Counted from the stretch's first letter, positions 7,270 to 15,204 are shown. The stretch is DNA of 17,462 bases from an uncultured Eubacteriales bacterium (GCA_934444485.1 CAKSCN010000032.1:1-17462), one strand, 5' to 3'. Numbers and translations are program-made. The notes: generated by a model from the letters alone, not told the origin.

Positions 7270-8625
7270 TCAGCCCCGGAAGTTTGCCGGCTGAGTCTTT
7301 TTAATCTCCAAGAATTCCTTGTAGAACGGCATAAACGTTTTGCTGTCACGGATAACACAGCCCGTCGGCTTGTGAGCGCGAATCAAATCACCGCACTTTC
7401 CGCAGGTGAGACAGACACGGTTCGGATCTATGCGGCCGTGCTTCACTATTTCGTTCGCAAAATCGGGATCTGCAAAAGCCATGCGTCCGAAGAGCATACC
7501 GTCGCAGAGACCTTGCTCCACCGCACCGGCACTGAAGAGATCCGAGTAAGCGCGCAGATAGGTCGGTGCCGACGCCCAGACCGTCATTTCGGGCACTGCT
7601 TTTTTCACGGTGCCTATGCCGCAGATCATGCGTGACAGCCCCTCAAAGGGGTGTTCGTCCGTCTCATATTTGCCGAAGTCGAACGGACGGGTCACATGAG
7701 TGGTTGCGTAAGGGTTTCCCATCGTCAGATTCACCATGGAGAGTCCCTGTTCGTCATGCAGTTCACGCACAAGGCGGATAGGCTCGGTCATGTCGGGAGT
7801 CGTGCCGCCGCCGGGGGCAACACCGAAACCGAACGGATAAGCATAGCCGTCATAGATACCGATGCGTGAGGTGACAGAGAACGTATCGTCCTCATAGACC
7901 TTTGCCGCACGGATACCGTTTTTCAGCAGACGGAAACGGTTTTCAAAACTGCCGCCGTATTCTCCCGGTCGGCGGTAGGCGGACGCAAGCTCTGCAAGAA
8001 GATAGCCGTGACAGCTCTTGATATCGACCGCATCAAAGCCTGCCTCTTTTGCCAACAGCGCAGCCTCACCGAATTTTTCCTCAAGGCTTTTCAGATAGTC
8101 GTCCGTCACGATGCAGGAATCGTCTGCGGCACGGTACTGTTCCAAAATCGGGTGATGATAGGCAATCATAGGCGCCGGCTTGTTGTCGGGATTGGAATAG
8201 CGGCCGCTGTGGTTTGCCTGCATGATAAGATACGGAGTATAACCGTTAGCTTTGAGTCCTGCCTCTTTGACGGCGGCAGTCATCTTCTTGAACGCCTCAA
8301 GAGTATCACGTGTCAGCAGAAGCTGTGTTTTGGAAGAGCGCCCTTCCTCAACGATTGAAATAGCTTCAAACCAGATGACCGCACTGCCGCCGATTGCTTC
8401 GTTTATGTAACGGCGAACGGTATAATCCGTAGGTTCGCCCTCCGGTGTGGAATCCGCACCCTCCATCGGCGCAATACCGAGGCGGTTCGGAAAAATAATT
8501 TTCCCCACGGTCAGCGGCTGTGCCAGCACATGGGTGTCCTGCGCAAAAGGCAGTTCCGCACCCAGTTCGGCGGCTCGCCGTTTCACCTCCTCCAATGATT
8601 TATAATGAAATCTTTCGTGTGCCAT
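7270..8625 (-). CDS. NADH:flavin oxidoreductase, old yellow enzyme family, with C-terminal Fe-S motif
   Basis: A 451-residue FMN TIM-barrel reductase of the class that includes 2,4-dienoyl-CoA reductase, 2-enoate reductase and bile-acid BaiCD/BaiH. FMN-site features are FPNRLGIAPME (45-55) and the substrate-anchoring QANHSGR (136-142). The proton-donor region CHGYLLAEL (205-213) leads into the family string GEYGGSFENRFRLL (221-234). Cys405, Cys408, Cys411 and Cys423 form C-x2-C-x2-C-x11-C, close to the [4Fe-4S] motif of dienoyl-CoA reductase (C-x2-C-x3-C-x11-C) but one residue shorter between the second and third Cys. The C-terminal FAD/NADH domain of the 650-residue relatives is absent, so electrons must come through the cluster from a partner. 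ATG at 8625 follows GGAGG. It is first of the three-gene minus-strand cluster. Double-bond reduction is likely; the substrate is unknown. Confidence 0.88.
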   Translation of the reverse strand: MAHERFHYKSLEEVKRRAAELGAELPFAQDTHVLAQPLTVGKIIFPNRLGIAPMEGADSTPEGEPTDYTVRRYINEAIGGSAVIWFEAISIVEEGRSSKTQLLLTRDTLEAFKKMTAAVKEAGLKANGYTPYLIMQANHSGRYSNPDNKPAPMIAYHHPILEQYRAADDSCIVTDDYLKSLEEKFGEAALLAKEAGFDAVDIKSCHGYLLAELASAYRRPGEYGGSFENRFRLLKNGIRAAKVYEDDTFSVTSRIGIYDGYAYPFGFGVAPGGGTTPDMTEPIRLVRELHDEQGLSMVNLTMGNPYATTHVTRPFDFGKYETDEHPFEGLSRMICGIGTVKKAVPEMTVWASAPTYLRAYSDLFSAGAVEQGLCDGMLFGRMAFADPDFANEIVKHGRIDPNRVCLTCGKCGDLIRAHKPTGCVIRDSKTFMPFYKEFLEIKKTQPANFRG

Positions 8626-8719
8626 CTTTTACCTCCGGACCGGTCTTTCCCGCTTTCTGCGGCATGAACCTTGGGTTTAACATTCGGTGCCGCACCGTTT
8701 TTTATTGCCCTGAGAAATA

Positions 8720-8728
8720 AGTATATCA
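8720..8728 (-). promoter_or_regulatory. Possible extended -10 promoter of the flavoenzyme cluster
   Basis: On the minus strand TGA-TATACT forms an extended -10 about 95 nt before the flavin reductase start. No good -35 is visible 16-18 nt upstream, which would suit an activator-dependent promoter. A short palindrome (8686-8698, CGGTGC/GCACCG) lies between it and the gene. The remaining 8730-9010 stretch shows no gene. Confidence 0.35.
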
Positions 8729-9015
8729 TTATTTATATCGTTTGTGTTATTCCGAAGTTGTATGTTTTTATGCAGATCCGGTATTTTAATGCTTGTGGGC
8801 AAAACCGCCGAAGCTTTCTCTTTCTTCAAATATGCCTTTCGGCTTTTTCCGCTGCATTCGGGCTGATAATTTACTTTACGGAAACGGCTATAACAAAACA
8901 AGGGGAAACAGAGGATAACAGAGCAGTTTTCCGCAATTCAAAGCCGAGGAAAAAACGCAGTTCTCGGCACGTTTCGACAAATATGTATTATAAAACGACA
9001 TTTTTGCATAACCTC

Positions 9016-9044
9016 TTGACAAAACAGTGCTTATGTGCTATCAT
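9016..9044 (+). promoter_or_regulatory. SigA-type promoter upstream of the small membrane protein
   Basis: TTGACA (9016-9021), a 17-nt spacer and TATCAT (9039-9044), with TGC before the -10 (extended -10). It is the best promoter upstream of the 9081 gene and may also feed the operon starting at 9501. Confidence 0.8.
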
Positions 9045-9080
9045 TTCGGTAGACTTAAATCGGAGCAAGGAGTAAGGGAC

Positions 9081-9383
9081 ATGAGCTTCATGAAATTCTC
9101 AAAGTTCAATACCTCGTGCAGAGATGCGGAATATGCGTCCGCACCTTCGTCCCGTGCTGTCTCTGCGTCTGCGTGCGCCGGCTCCGAAAACGTGAATAAT
9201 GTGTTTCATGCAGTCTCTGTCTTTGCAGCGGCTGCATTTATTTTTGCCCTTTCGTCCTTTATAATAAGAGGCATAATTATAATTTCCGCCATAATTATTC
9301 TACTTGTGATTACGGCGTCGATAATTATAATTAACATTACCCACGAAAACGGAATAAAACGAAAAGGCAGATTGAAAGCGTAA
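9081..9383 (+). CDS. Small hypothetical membrane protein
   Basis: I do not recognise this 100-residue protein. Residues 1-42 are polar and rich in Ser and Ala, with two Cys. From about residue 43 the chain becomes strongly hydrophobic and Ile-rich and would form one long or two short membrane segments split by an Arg near residue 62. It ends in a basic tail (NGIKRKGRLKA). Support for a real gene comes from AAGGAG upstream of ATG 9081 and a near-consensus promoter 37 nt before it. The string of Ile codons (ATA/ATT) is unlike neighbouring genes. It lies upstream of the LeuA-like gene in the same direction. It could be an independent small protein or part of a long leader. Confidence 0.55.
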   Translation: MSFMKFSKFNTSCRDAEYASAPSSRAVSASACAGSENVNNVFHAVSVFAAAAFIFALSSFIIRGIIIISAIIILLVITASIIIINITHENGIKRKGRLKA

Positions 9384-9428
9384 ATCAAAAAACTTCAGGG
9401 TCGGACACCCGAAGTTAAATATTTTGAT
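9384..9428. terminator. Imperfect hairpin after the small membrane protein gene
   Basis: AACTTC-A-GGGT (9391-9401) pairs with ACCC-GAAGTT (9407-9416) with one bulged A, and outer arms ATCAAAA/TTTTGAT (9384-9390, 9422-9428) extend the symmetry. The minus-strand reading ends in a T run, so it is a better terminator in that direction; in the plus direction it is weak. Confidence 0.5.
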
Positions 9429-9432
9429 AATA

Positions 9433-9469
9433 CGGCGGTTTTGCTTTTTCGCAGAGCCGCCGATTTTAT
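9433..9469 (+). terminator. Terminator-like hairpin in front of the LeuA-like gene
   Basis: CGGCGG...CCGCCG (9433-9438/9457-9462) extends inward through G-T and A-T pairs to about 12 bp around a T-rich loop. It is followed by ATTTTATT, and it lies just 40 nt before the 9501 start codon. It could end the small-protein transcript or act as an attenuator for the operon. No T-box consensus is visible. A weak promoter (TTCGCA, 16 nt, TATACT at 9470-9475) overlaps it. Confidence 0.55.
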
Positions 9470-9500
9470 TATACTTACAAAAACAAAAAGGAGAGCAATC

Positions 9501-10922
9501 ATGAAAAGCATTTCAGTTTCCGACATCACCTTGAGACAAGTAAGCACTTCGGACAGCCCCCGACTCAGCTTTAACGAAAAAGTTGAAGTTGCCGGCACGC
9601 TTGACCGACTTTGCGTCGATGTGATAGAGACCGCACCCATAACCGAAGGAAAAACCGACGTGCTTTTCCTGCACACGATTTCCTCGCTCATCAAGTACAG
9701 CGCAATTGCCTGCCCCGTCGGATACACCGAGGAATCGGTCGAAGAGACCTACAGCGCCGTAAAGGGTGCGAAAAAGCCGAGACTTTTGGTGAGCGTCCCG
9801 GTTTCCACGGTAGGCATGGAGTACATCTGCAAGAAGAAGCCGCAGAAGGTTCTCGAAATGCTCGAGACGCTCACGAAAAAAGCGGCGTCCCTCTGCGGCG
9901 ACGTTGAGGTTTCTTTCTCGGACGCAACACGTGCGGAACACGATTTTCTCGTGAAGGCGGTCGAATGTGCGGTTTCGTGCGGTGCAAATACCGTTACCGT
10001 CTGTGACGACGCCGGCACGATGCTCCCGGGTGAATTCGGAGAGTTTGTATCGTCGCTTTTGAAGGACGCACCGACTCTTTCCGGCGTCGCTCTTGCGGTC
10101 GCTCCGTGCGACGCTATCGGAATGGCTTCGGCTGACGCAGTTGCGGCAATAGAGAGCGGCGCTGTGTGCATAAAGACAAGCCTCATCCCCGGCGGCGTAT
10201 ACCTTGAGAGCCTTGCAAAGGTACTGCGTGCAAAGGGAGAAGCGCTCGGAGTCGAGACCTACCTCGACATGACAAAGCTCGGAAACGCCGTCGCAAAGAT
10301 GGACTTTCTCACCGCCGAGAGCTCCGAAAAGGACAAGGTTTCTTCCCCGTTCGACAGCGGCACGGGAAGCGGCTTCGGCGAGATTGTCATCGACGGCACG
10401 GAAAGCATTGCTGCGCTTTCGGAGATTGTGGAGAAGATGGGCTATGAGCTTTCGGACGACGACCTCAAGGCGGTATACGCAGAGTTCCGCAAGGCGGCGG
10501 ACAAGAAGAGCGTCGGAGCGGCAGAGCTTGACAACATAATCGCCGCAACCGCAATGCAGGTAGCTCCCACCTACAAGCTTGCAAGCTACGTTATAAACAG
10601 CGGCGACATCATCACCCCCACCGCAAACATAGAGCTCACAAAGGACGGTGAGTCCCTCAGAGGCTTCTGCATAGGCGACGGTCCGATCGACGCTTCGTTC
10701 CTTGCGATAGAGAAGATAACCGGACACCACTACGAGCTTGACGATTTCCGCATCCGTGCGGTTACGAGAGGTCACGAAGCAATGGGTTCGACCTTGGTTA
10801 AGCTCCGCCACAACGGCAAGGTCTTCTCGGGAAGCGGAATCTCGACCGACATCGTCGGCGCAAGCATAAACGCCTACATAAACGCACTCAACAAGATATG
10901 CTTTGAAGAGGAGGTACAGTGA
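9501..10922 (+). CDS. LeuA-like protein (HMGL barrel plus LeuA regulatory domain) lacking metal ligands
   Basis: A 473-residue relative of 2-isopropylmalate synthase/homocitrate synthase. The HMGL-type barrel (about 1-260) keeps landmarks such as SFSDATRAEHDFL (138-150) and GANTVTVCDDAGTMLPGEFG (161-180). The divalent-metal and catalytic positions are changed: TLRDG-E is TLRQV-S (10-15), the H-x-H of VHCHNDLGLA is VAPCDAIGMA (200-209; His to Ala201 and Cys203), and the GERAGN loop is IPGGVY (229-234). The C-terminal LeuA dimerisation/leucine-sensing domain (about 355-470) is well kept, with GDGPIDASFLAIEKITG, AVTRGHEAMG and STDIVGASINAYINALNKI. It therefore looks like a pseudoenzyme that may still bind leucine or a related effector, or an enzyme with altered chemistry. 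ATG 9501 follows AAGGAG. The stop overlaps the next start (TGATG), implying coupled translation. Fold assignment is firm; function is unknown. Confidence 0.8.
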   Translation: MKSISVSDITLRQVSTSDSPRLSFNEKVEVAGTLDRLCVDVIETAPITEGKTDVLFLHTISSLIKYSAIACPVGYTEESVEETYSAVKGAKKPRLLVSVPVSTVGMEYICKKKPQKVLEMLETLTKKAASLCGDVEVSFSDATRAEHDFLVKAVECAVSCGANTVTVCDDAGTMLPGEFGEFVSSLLKDAPTLSGVALAVAPCDAIGMASADAVAAIESGAVCIKTSLIPGGVYLESLAKVLRAKGEALGVETYLDMTKLGNAVAKMDFLTAESSEKDKVSSPFDSGTGSGFGEIVIDGTESIAALSEIVEKMGYELSDDDLKAVYAEFRKAADKKSVGAAELDNIIAATAMQVAPTYKLASYVINSGDIITPTANIELTKDGESLRGFCIGDGPIDASFLAIEKITGHHYELDDFRIRAVTRGHEAMGSTLVKLRHNGKVFSGSGISTDIVGASINAYINALNKICFEEEVQ

Positions 10923-13384
10923 TGAACATTTCCTTTTCAACCAACAAGTGGACGTCCCTTGATCTGCACGATTTCATGAACATCGCCTCGGAGTACAAAT
11001 ACACCGGTATCGAGCTTCACGGAATAGGCGGCATCACCGACGGAATGCTCACGGGAATGTACAGAAAGCTCCTCGAGATGAAGCTCAAAATTCCGTGCAT
11101 TGACGTTGAAGCGGACATTTCCGAGGACATCGGCACGGCATATGAAGAGTTCGTCACGGCGCTCAGGTTTGCCGCAAAGCTCAAAGCACCGTACATAAGA
11201 GTGAGAACCTCGGTCGGAAACGGACGTGAGTTTATCGCAAAGGCACTCCCCGAAGCCGAAAAGGCGGGAGTCGTGATACTCGTCGAGACCATGGGAATGT
11301 ACTCCGACACAGCGGCTCTCCGAGAGCTTCTCGAATACTTTGCGAGCGACAGTCTCGGAGCACTCTGGGATTTCCACTACCCCTACCGTGTCAGCGGCGA
11401 GTCCCCCGAGAAGACCGTCACCAACCTCGGCGCATACATAAAGCACATTCACATAAAGGATTCCGCCGACAACGGCGAGTACAGGCTCATGGGCGAGGGA
11501 ACGCTTCCGGTTGACGACTTCATGAATGCACTGCGGAGCATCAACTTCGACGGCTTCGTAAGCTTTGAGTGGAATCCCGAATGGCTCCCCGAGGTCAAGA
11601 GTCCCGACGTCGTTTTCCCGCACTTCTCACGGTATATGTCGAAGTACACCTCCCCCTCAAAGGCACGTGCCGTACTCTACGAAAACAAGGCGCACACGGG
11701 CAAGTTCATCTGGAAAAAAGACGCTCTTATCGAGAAAACCTTTTCTCAGGTACTCGACGCGATGGTCGAGGAGTTCCCGGATCAGTACGCTTTCAAATAC
11801 ACGACTCTCGATTACACGAGAACCTACTCGGAATTCCGTGACGACGTTGACGAATTTGCAAGGTCGCTTATAGCGATGGGCGTGAAAGCCGGAAGTCACG
11901 TTGCCGTTTGGGCGACCAACGTTCCGCAGTGGTACATAGCGTTCTGGGCAACGGCGAAGATAGGCGCGGTGCTTGTCACGATGAACACGGCGTACAAGAT
12001 TCACGAGGCGGAATATCTTCTCCGTCAGTCGGACACGCACACAGTGATACTCATCGAGGGCTACCGTGATTCAAACTACGCCGAAATAATTCACGAGCTT
12101 TGCCCCGAGCTTGACACAAAACCGGAAAACGCACCGCTCCACGCCAAGAGACTTCCGTTTCTCCGCAACGTCGTGACGGTCGGCTTCAAGATGAAAGGCG
12201 CACTCACATGGGAAAAAGCTCTCGAGATGGGCGAGACGGTGAGCCGCGACGAGGTTCGCATGATGGCGAATGCGGTTGACATTCACTCGGTCTGCAATAT
12301 GCAGTACACCTCCGGCACGACGGGCTTCCCCAAGGGCGTTATGCTCACGCACTACAACGTCGTTAACAACGGCAAGTGTATCGGCGACCGCATGGATCTC
12401 TCTACCGCCGACCGCATGATGATTCAGGTGCCGATGTTCCACTGCTTCGGAATGGTGCTTGCAATGACGGCGTCGATGACCCACGGTGCGACGCTCCTGC
12501 CGATACCGTACTTCTCCCCGAAAAGCTCGCTTGCCTGTATCGACCGTGAAAAGGTCACGGCGTTCCACGGAGTGCCGACGATGTTTATAGCGATGCTTGA
12601 GCATCCGGACTTCCCCAAGACCGACTTTTCACACATGAGAACGGGAATTATGGCAGGCTCGCCGTGTCCCGAGGCGGTCATGAACAGAGTCGTGAACGAG
12701 ATGAACATGAAAGAGATAACAATAGTTTACGGTCAGACGGAGTCCTCTCCGGGATGCACGATGAGCTCTACGGACGATTCGGTCGAGGTGAGAGTTTCGA
12801 CGGTCGGACGTGCGCTCCCCGAGATTGAATGCAGGATAGTCGATCCCGAAACGGGCGAAGAGCTTCCCGACAACGTAACGGGAGAATTCGTCGCAAGAGG
12901 CTACAACATCATGAAGGGCTACTACAAGATGCCCGAAGCGACGGCGGCGGCAATTGACCGTGACGGCTGGCTTCACACGGGAGATCTTGCGCTTCGCACT
13001 CCCGAGGGCAACTACCGCATAACCGGCAGACTCAAGGACATGATAATCCGAGGCGGCGAAAACATTTACCCCAAGGAAATCGAGGAGTTCATCTACACGC
13101 ACGAGGCGGTCAAGGACGTGCAGGTTATCGGCATTCCCGACGAGCAGTACGGCGAGGAAATCATGGCGTGCATAATCCTGAAGGACGGCATGAGCGTGAC
13201 GGCAGATGAGATGAAGGAGTATATTCTCTCGCACATGGCGAAGCACAAGTGTCCGAAGTACATCGACTTCGTGAAGGAATTTCCCACAAACGCCGCCGGA
13301 AAGATACTTAAGTACAAGATGCGCAAGGAGGCGGCGGAAAGACTCGGTATTAAAAAGGTGTCCGGCATCACGACAAAGGATTGA
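10922..13384 (+). CDS. Fusion: TIM-barrel sugar isomerase/epimerase-like domain + acyl-CoA synthetase (AMP-binding)
   Basis: One 820-residue frame with two domains. Residues 1-245 form a xylose-isomerase-like TIM barrel. Candidate metal ligands are Glu122 (LVETMG), Asp150/His152 (WDFH), His175/His177 (KHIHIKD) and Glu216 (FEW), as in hydroxypyruvate isomerase and AP-endonuclease-2-like families. Residues about 262-815 are a complete ANL acyl-CoA synthetase: YTSGTTGFPKG (462-472), YGQTES (603-608), HTGD (685-688), GRLKDMIIRGGENIYP (702-717) and catalytic Lys794 in NAAGK. Both halves look catalytically intact. The ligase should activate a carboxylic acid with ATP and CoA; the barrel's substrate is unknown. 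ATG 10922 overlaps the upstream TGA by one base and has AGGAGG 7 nt before it. The ribosome site and continuous coding across residues 240-270 argue against a misjoined pair. I know of no standard family with this domain order. Confidence 0.88.
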   Translation: MNISFSTNKWTSLDLHDFMNIASEYKYTGIELHGIGGITDGMLTGMYRKLLEMKLKIPCIDVEADISEDIGTAYEEFVTALRFAAKLKAPYIRVRTSVGNGREFIAKALPEAEKAGVVILVETMGMYSDTAALRELLEYFASDSLGALWDFHYPYRVSGESPEKTVTNLGAYIKHIHIKDSADNGEYRLMGEGTLPVDDFMNALRSINFDGFVSFEWNPEWLPEVKSPDVVFPHFSRYMSKYTSPSKARAVLYENKAHTGKFIWKKDALIEKTFSQVLDAMVEEFPDQYAFKYTTLDYTRTYSEFRDDVDEFARSLIAMGVKAGSHVAVWATNVPQWYIAFWATAKIGAVLVTMNTAYKIHEAEYLLRQSDTHTVILIEGYRDSNYAEIIHELCPELDTKPENAPLHAKRLPFLRNVVTVGFKMKGALTWEKALEMGETVSRDEVRMMANAVDIHSVCNMQYTSGTTGFPKGVMLTHYNVVNNGKCIGDRMDLSTADRMMIQVPMFHCFGMVLAMTASMTHGATLLPIPYFSPKSSLACIDREKVTAFHGVPTMFIAMLEHPDFPKTDFSHMRTGIMAGSPCPEAVMNRVVNEMNMKEITIVYGQTESSPGCTMSSTDDSVEVRVSTVGRALPEIECRIVDPETGEELPDNVTGEFVARGYNIMKGYYKMPEATAAAIDRDGWLHTGDLALRTPEGNYRITGRLKDMIIRGGENIYPKEIEEFIYTHEAVKDVQVIGIPDEQYGEEIMACIILKDGMSVTADEMKEYILSHMAKHKCPKYIDFVKEFPTNAAGKILKYKMRKEAAERLGIKKVSGITTKD

Positions 13385-13469
13385 GACTGTTTTTAAGTTT
13401 CGGTCAAGCCTTTATTGAAATATCAATTATCATTTTAAATACGTACAGCGAATTAAAGGAGGAAACATC

Positions 13470-14528
13470 ATGGATATCAGAATCGAAAAGACGACACACC
13501 CGAAAGTAAAGCCGACCGAAAACCTCGGCTTCGGCACAATTTTCACGGATCATATGTTTATTATGGATTACACCGAGGGCAAAGGCTGGCACGACGCAAG
13601 AATCGTTCCGTTCGGCTACCTCTCCATTCATCCGGCGTCCACCGTGCTTCACTACGGTGCTGAGATTTTCGAGGGACTCAAGGCATACAGACGTGCCGAC
13701 GGCAAGGTTCAGCTTTTCAGACCCATGGAGAACGTAAAGCGTATGAACAACTCCGCCGACAGAATGCAGCTTCCCCTCATTCCCGAGGAGGATCTTCTCG
13801 AGGCTATCAAGACCTTCGTAAAGGTTGAGGAGGACTGGGTTCCTCACGGTGACGGCGAGTCGCTCTACATAAGACCCTTTATGTTCGGCAACGACGAGCA
13901 TCTCGGTGTTCACGCCGTAAAGCACGCAACCTTTATGATTATCACCTCTCCGAGCGGAAGCTACTACGCCGAGGGTATAAACCCGGTAAAAATCATGATT
14001 GAAAAGGACGACGTAAGAGCCGTAAGGGGCGGCACGGGCTACGCAAAATGCGGCGGCAACTATGCGGCGTCCACGAGAGCCGGAGCGAAAGCTGAGGCAA
14101 AGGGCTACACGCAGGTTCTGTGGCTTGACGGCGTTGAGAGAAAGTACATCGAAGAGGTCGGCGCAATGAACGTAATGTTCAAGATTGCGGGCGAGATTGT
14201 CACTCCGGCTCTCACGGGTTCGATTCTTCCCGGCATCACGAGAAAGTCGTGCATCGAGCTTCTCAAGTCCAAGGGTTACACGGTTCACGAGAGACTTCTC
14301 TCGGTTGACGAGCTTGTCGGTGCGATGAAGAACGGCACACTCGAAGAGGCGTGGGGCTGCGGCACGGCGGCGGTTGTGTCTCCGATAGGCGAGCTTGCGT
14401 ATGACGGAACGGCTTACACCGTAAACGGCGGCAAGATAGGCGAGGTAACTCAGATGCTTTACGACACGCTCACCGGCATTCAGTGGGGCAAGACCGAGGA
14501 CACGATGGGCTGGACGGTTGAGCTGTGA
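13470..14528 (+). CDS. ilvE: Branched-chain amino acid aminotransferase
   Basis: A PLP fold-type IV transaminase of 352 residues that interconverts Leu/Ile/Val with their 2-oxoacids using glutamate/2-oxoglutarate in the cytoplasm. It is the longer BCAT type (about 350-360 residues, like Bacillus YwaA and eukaryotic BCATs). Characteristic stretches are LHYGAEIFEGLKAYR (60-74), FRPMENVKRMNNSADRM (83-99), GGTGYAKCGGNYAAS with the PLP-binding Lys193 (187-201), and VLWLDGVERKYIEEVGAMNVMF. The end has LTGSILPGITRKS, the usual phosphate-binding turn. ATG 13470 follows a strong AAAGGAGG. It lies 85 nt after the fusion gene, with no terminator visible between them, and overlaps the start of the P-loop gene, so it is probably part of the same operon. 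Confidence 0.95.
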   Translation: MDIRIEKTTHPKVKPTENLGFGTIFTDHMFIMDYTEGKGWHDARIVPFGYLSIHPASTVLHYGAEIFEGLKAYRRADGKVQLFRPMENVKRMNNSADRMQLPLIPEEDLLEAIKTFVKVEEDWVPHGDGESLYIRPFMFGNDEHLGVHAVKHATFMIITSPSGSYYAEGINPVKIMIEKDDVRAVRGGTGYAKCGGNYAASTRAGAKAEAKGYTQVLWLDGVERKYIEEVGAMNVMFKIAGEIVTPALTGSILPGITRKSCIELLKSKGYTVHERLLSVDELVGAMKNGTLEEAWGCGTAAVVSPIGELAYDGTAYTVNGGKIGEVTQMLYDTLTGIQWGKTEDTMGWTVEL

Positions 14529-15199
14529 TGAGAGACGCTAAAAGAGTCACGATTTTCGCCGGTCACTACGGAAGCGGAAAGAGCAACCTTGCCGTAAACT
14601 ACGCTTTGAAGCTGAAAGAGAGCGGCAAAGGGCGTGTGGCGATAGCCGACCTTGACATAGTGAATCCGTACTTCCGCACGAAGGACGCCGAGGGAATGCT
14701 TGAGGAAAAGGGAGTGCATCTCATTTCGTCGCCGTATGCGAACTCGAACGTTGACACCCCGGCGCTCCCGGCTGAGGCGTATGCGGCGGCTGAGGACAGA
14801 GAGCTTTATGCGGTAATCGATGTCGGCGGCGACGACAGAGGCGCGACCGCTCTGGGAAGATACGTTCCCTCGATAAAAGAAGAGAACAATTACGAGATGA
14901 TTTTCGTCATAAACAAGAGCCGCCCTCTCACATCTGACGCCGCAGGAACTCTCGAGGTTATGCGCGAGATAGAGGACAGTGCGAGCTTGCGGTTCACGGG
15001 GATTGTCAACAACACAAATCTCGGTGCGGAAACAACGGCGGCTGTGGTGCGTGAAAGCCTCGGATATGCAAATGAGGTTTCCGCTCTCTCCGGACTTCCG
15101 ATACTCTTCACCTCGGTGAACGAAAACCTCGTCCCCGAGCTTCCCGATGTCCCCGACCTCTTCCCCATGAAGCTCTTTATACACCAGTCGTTTATGTGA
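14528..15199 (+). CDS. P-loop ATPase, CobQ/MinD/ParA-like, function unknown
   Basis: A 223-residue SIMIBI-type nucleotide-binding protein. The P-loop is GHYGSGKSN (12-20), followed by ADLDIVNPYFRTKD (40-53), which resembles the switch I region of MinD/Mrp proteins, and a Walker-B-like AVIDVGGDDRGA (95-106). NKSRP (129-133) may contact the base. The MinD-type deviant signature Lys near the start of the loop is not evident. The protein nearly fills one domain, with no membrane helix or Cys pair. ATG 14528 overlaps the aminotransferase stop by one base (TGATG) without a good ribosome site, so translation is probably coupled. An adjacent role in ferredoxin-oxidoreductase assembly or regulation is suggested only by position. 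The family assignment is solid; the role is unknown. Confidence 0.8.
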   Translation: MRDAKRVTIFAGHYGSGKSNLAVNYALKLKESGKGRVAIADLDIVNPYFRTKDAEGMLEEKGVHLISSPYANSNVDTPALPAEAYAAAEDRELYAVIDVGGDDRGATALGRYVPSIKEENNYEMIFVINKSRPLTSDAAGTLEVMREIEDSASLRFTGIVNNTNLGAETTAAVVRESLGYANEVSALSGLPILFTSVNENLVPELPDVPDLFPMKLFIHQSFM

Positions 15200-15204
15200 G
15201 CGGT

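Noticed and set aside
8671..9075. 134-residue plus-strand frame before the small membrane protein
   Set aside because: No ribosome site, low-quality sequence, and it contains the promoter of the downstream gene.
9045..9500. T-box leader upstream of the LeuA-like gene
   Set aside because: The T-box consensus (AGGGTGG-ACCGCG type) is absent; only generic hairpins are present.
9513..10940. 475-residue minus-strand frame opposite the LeuA-like gene
   Set aside because: Long only because of codon bias; no recognisable domain, while the plus strand has clear LeuA motifs and a ribosome site.
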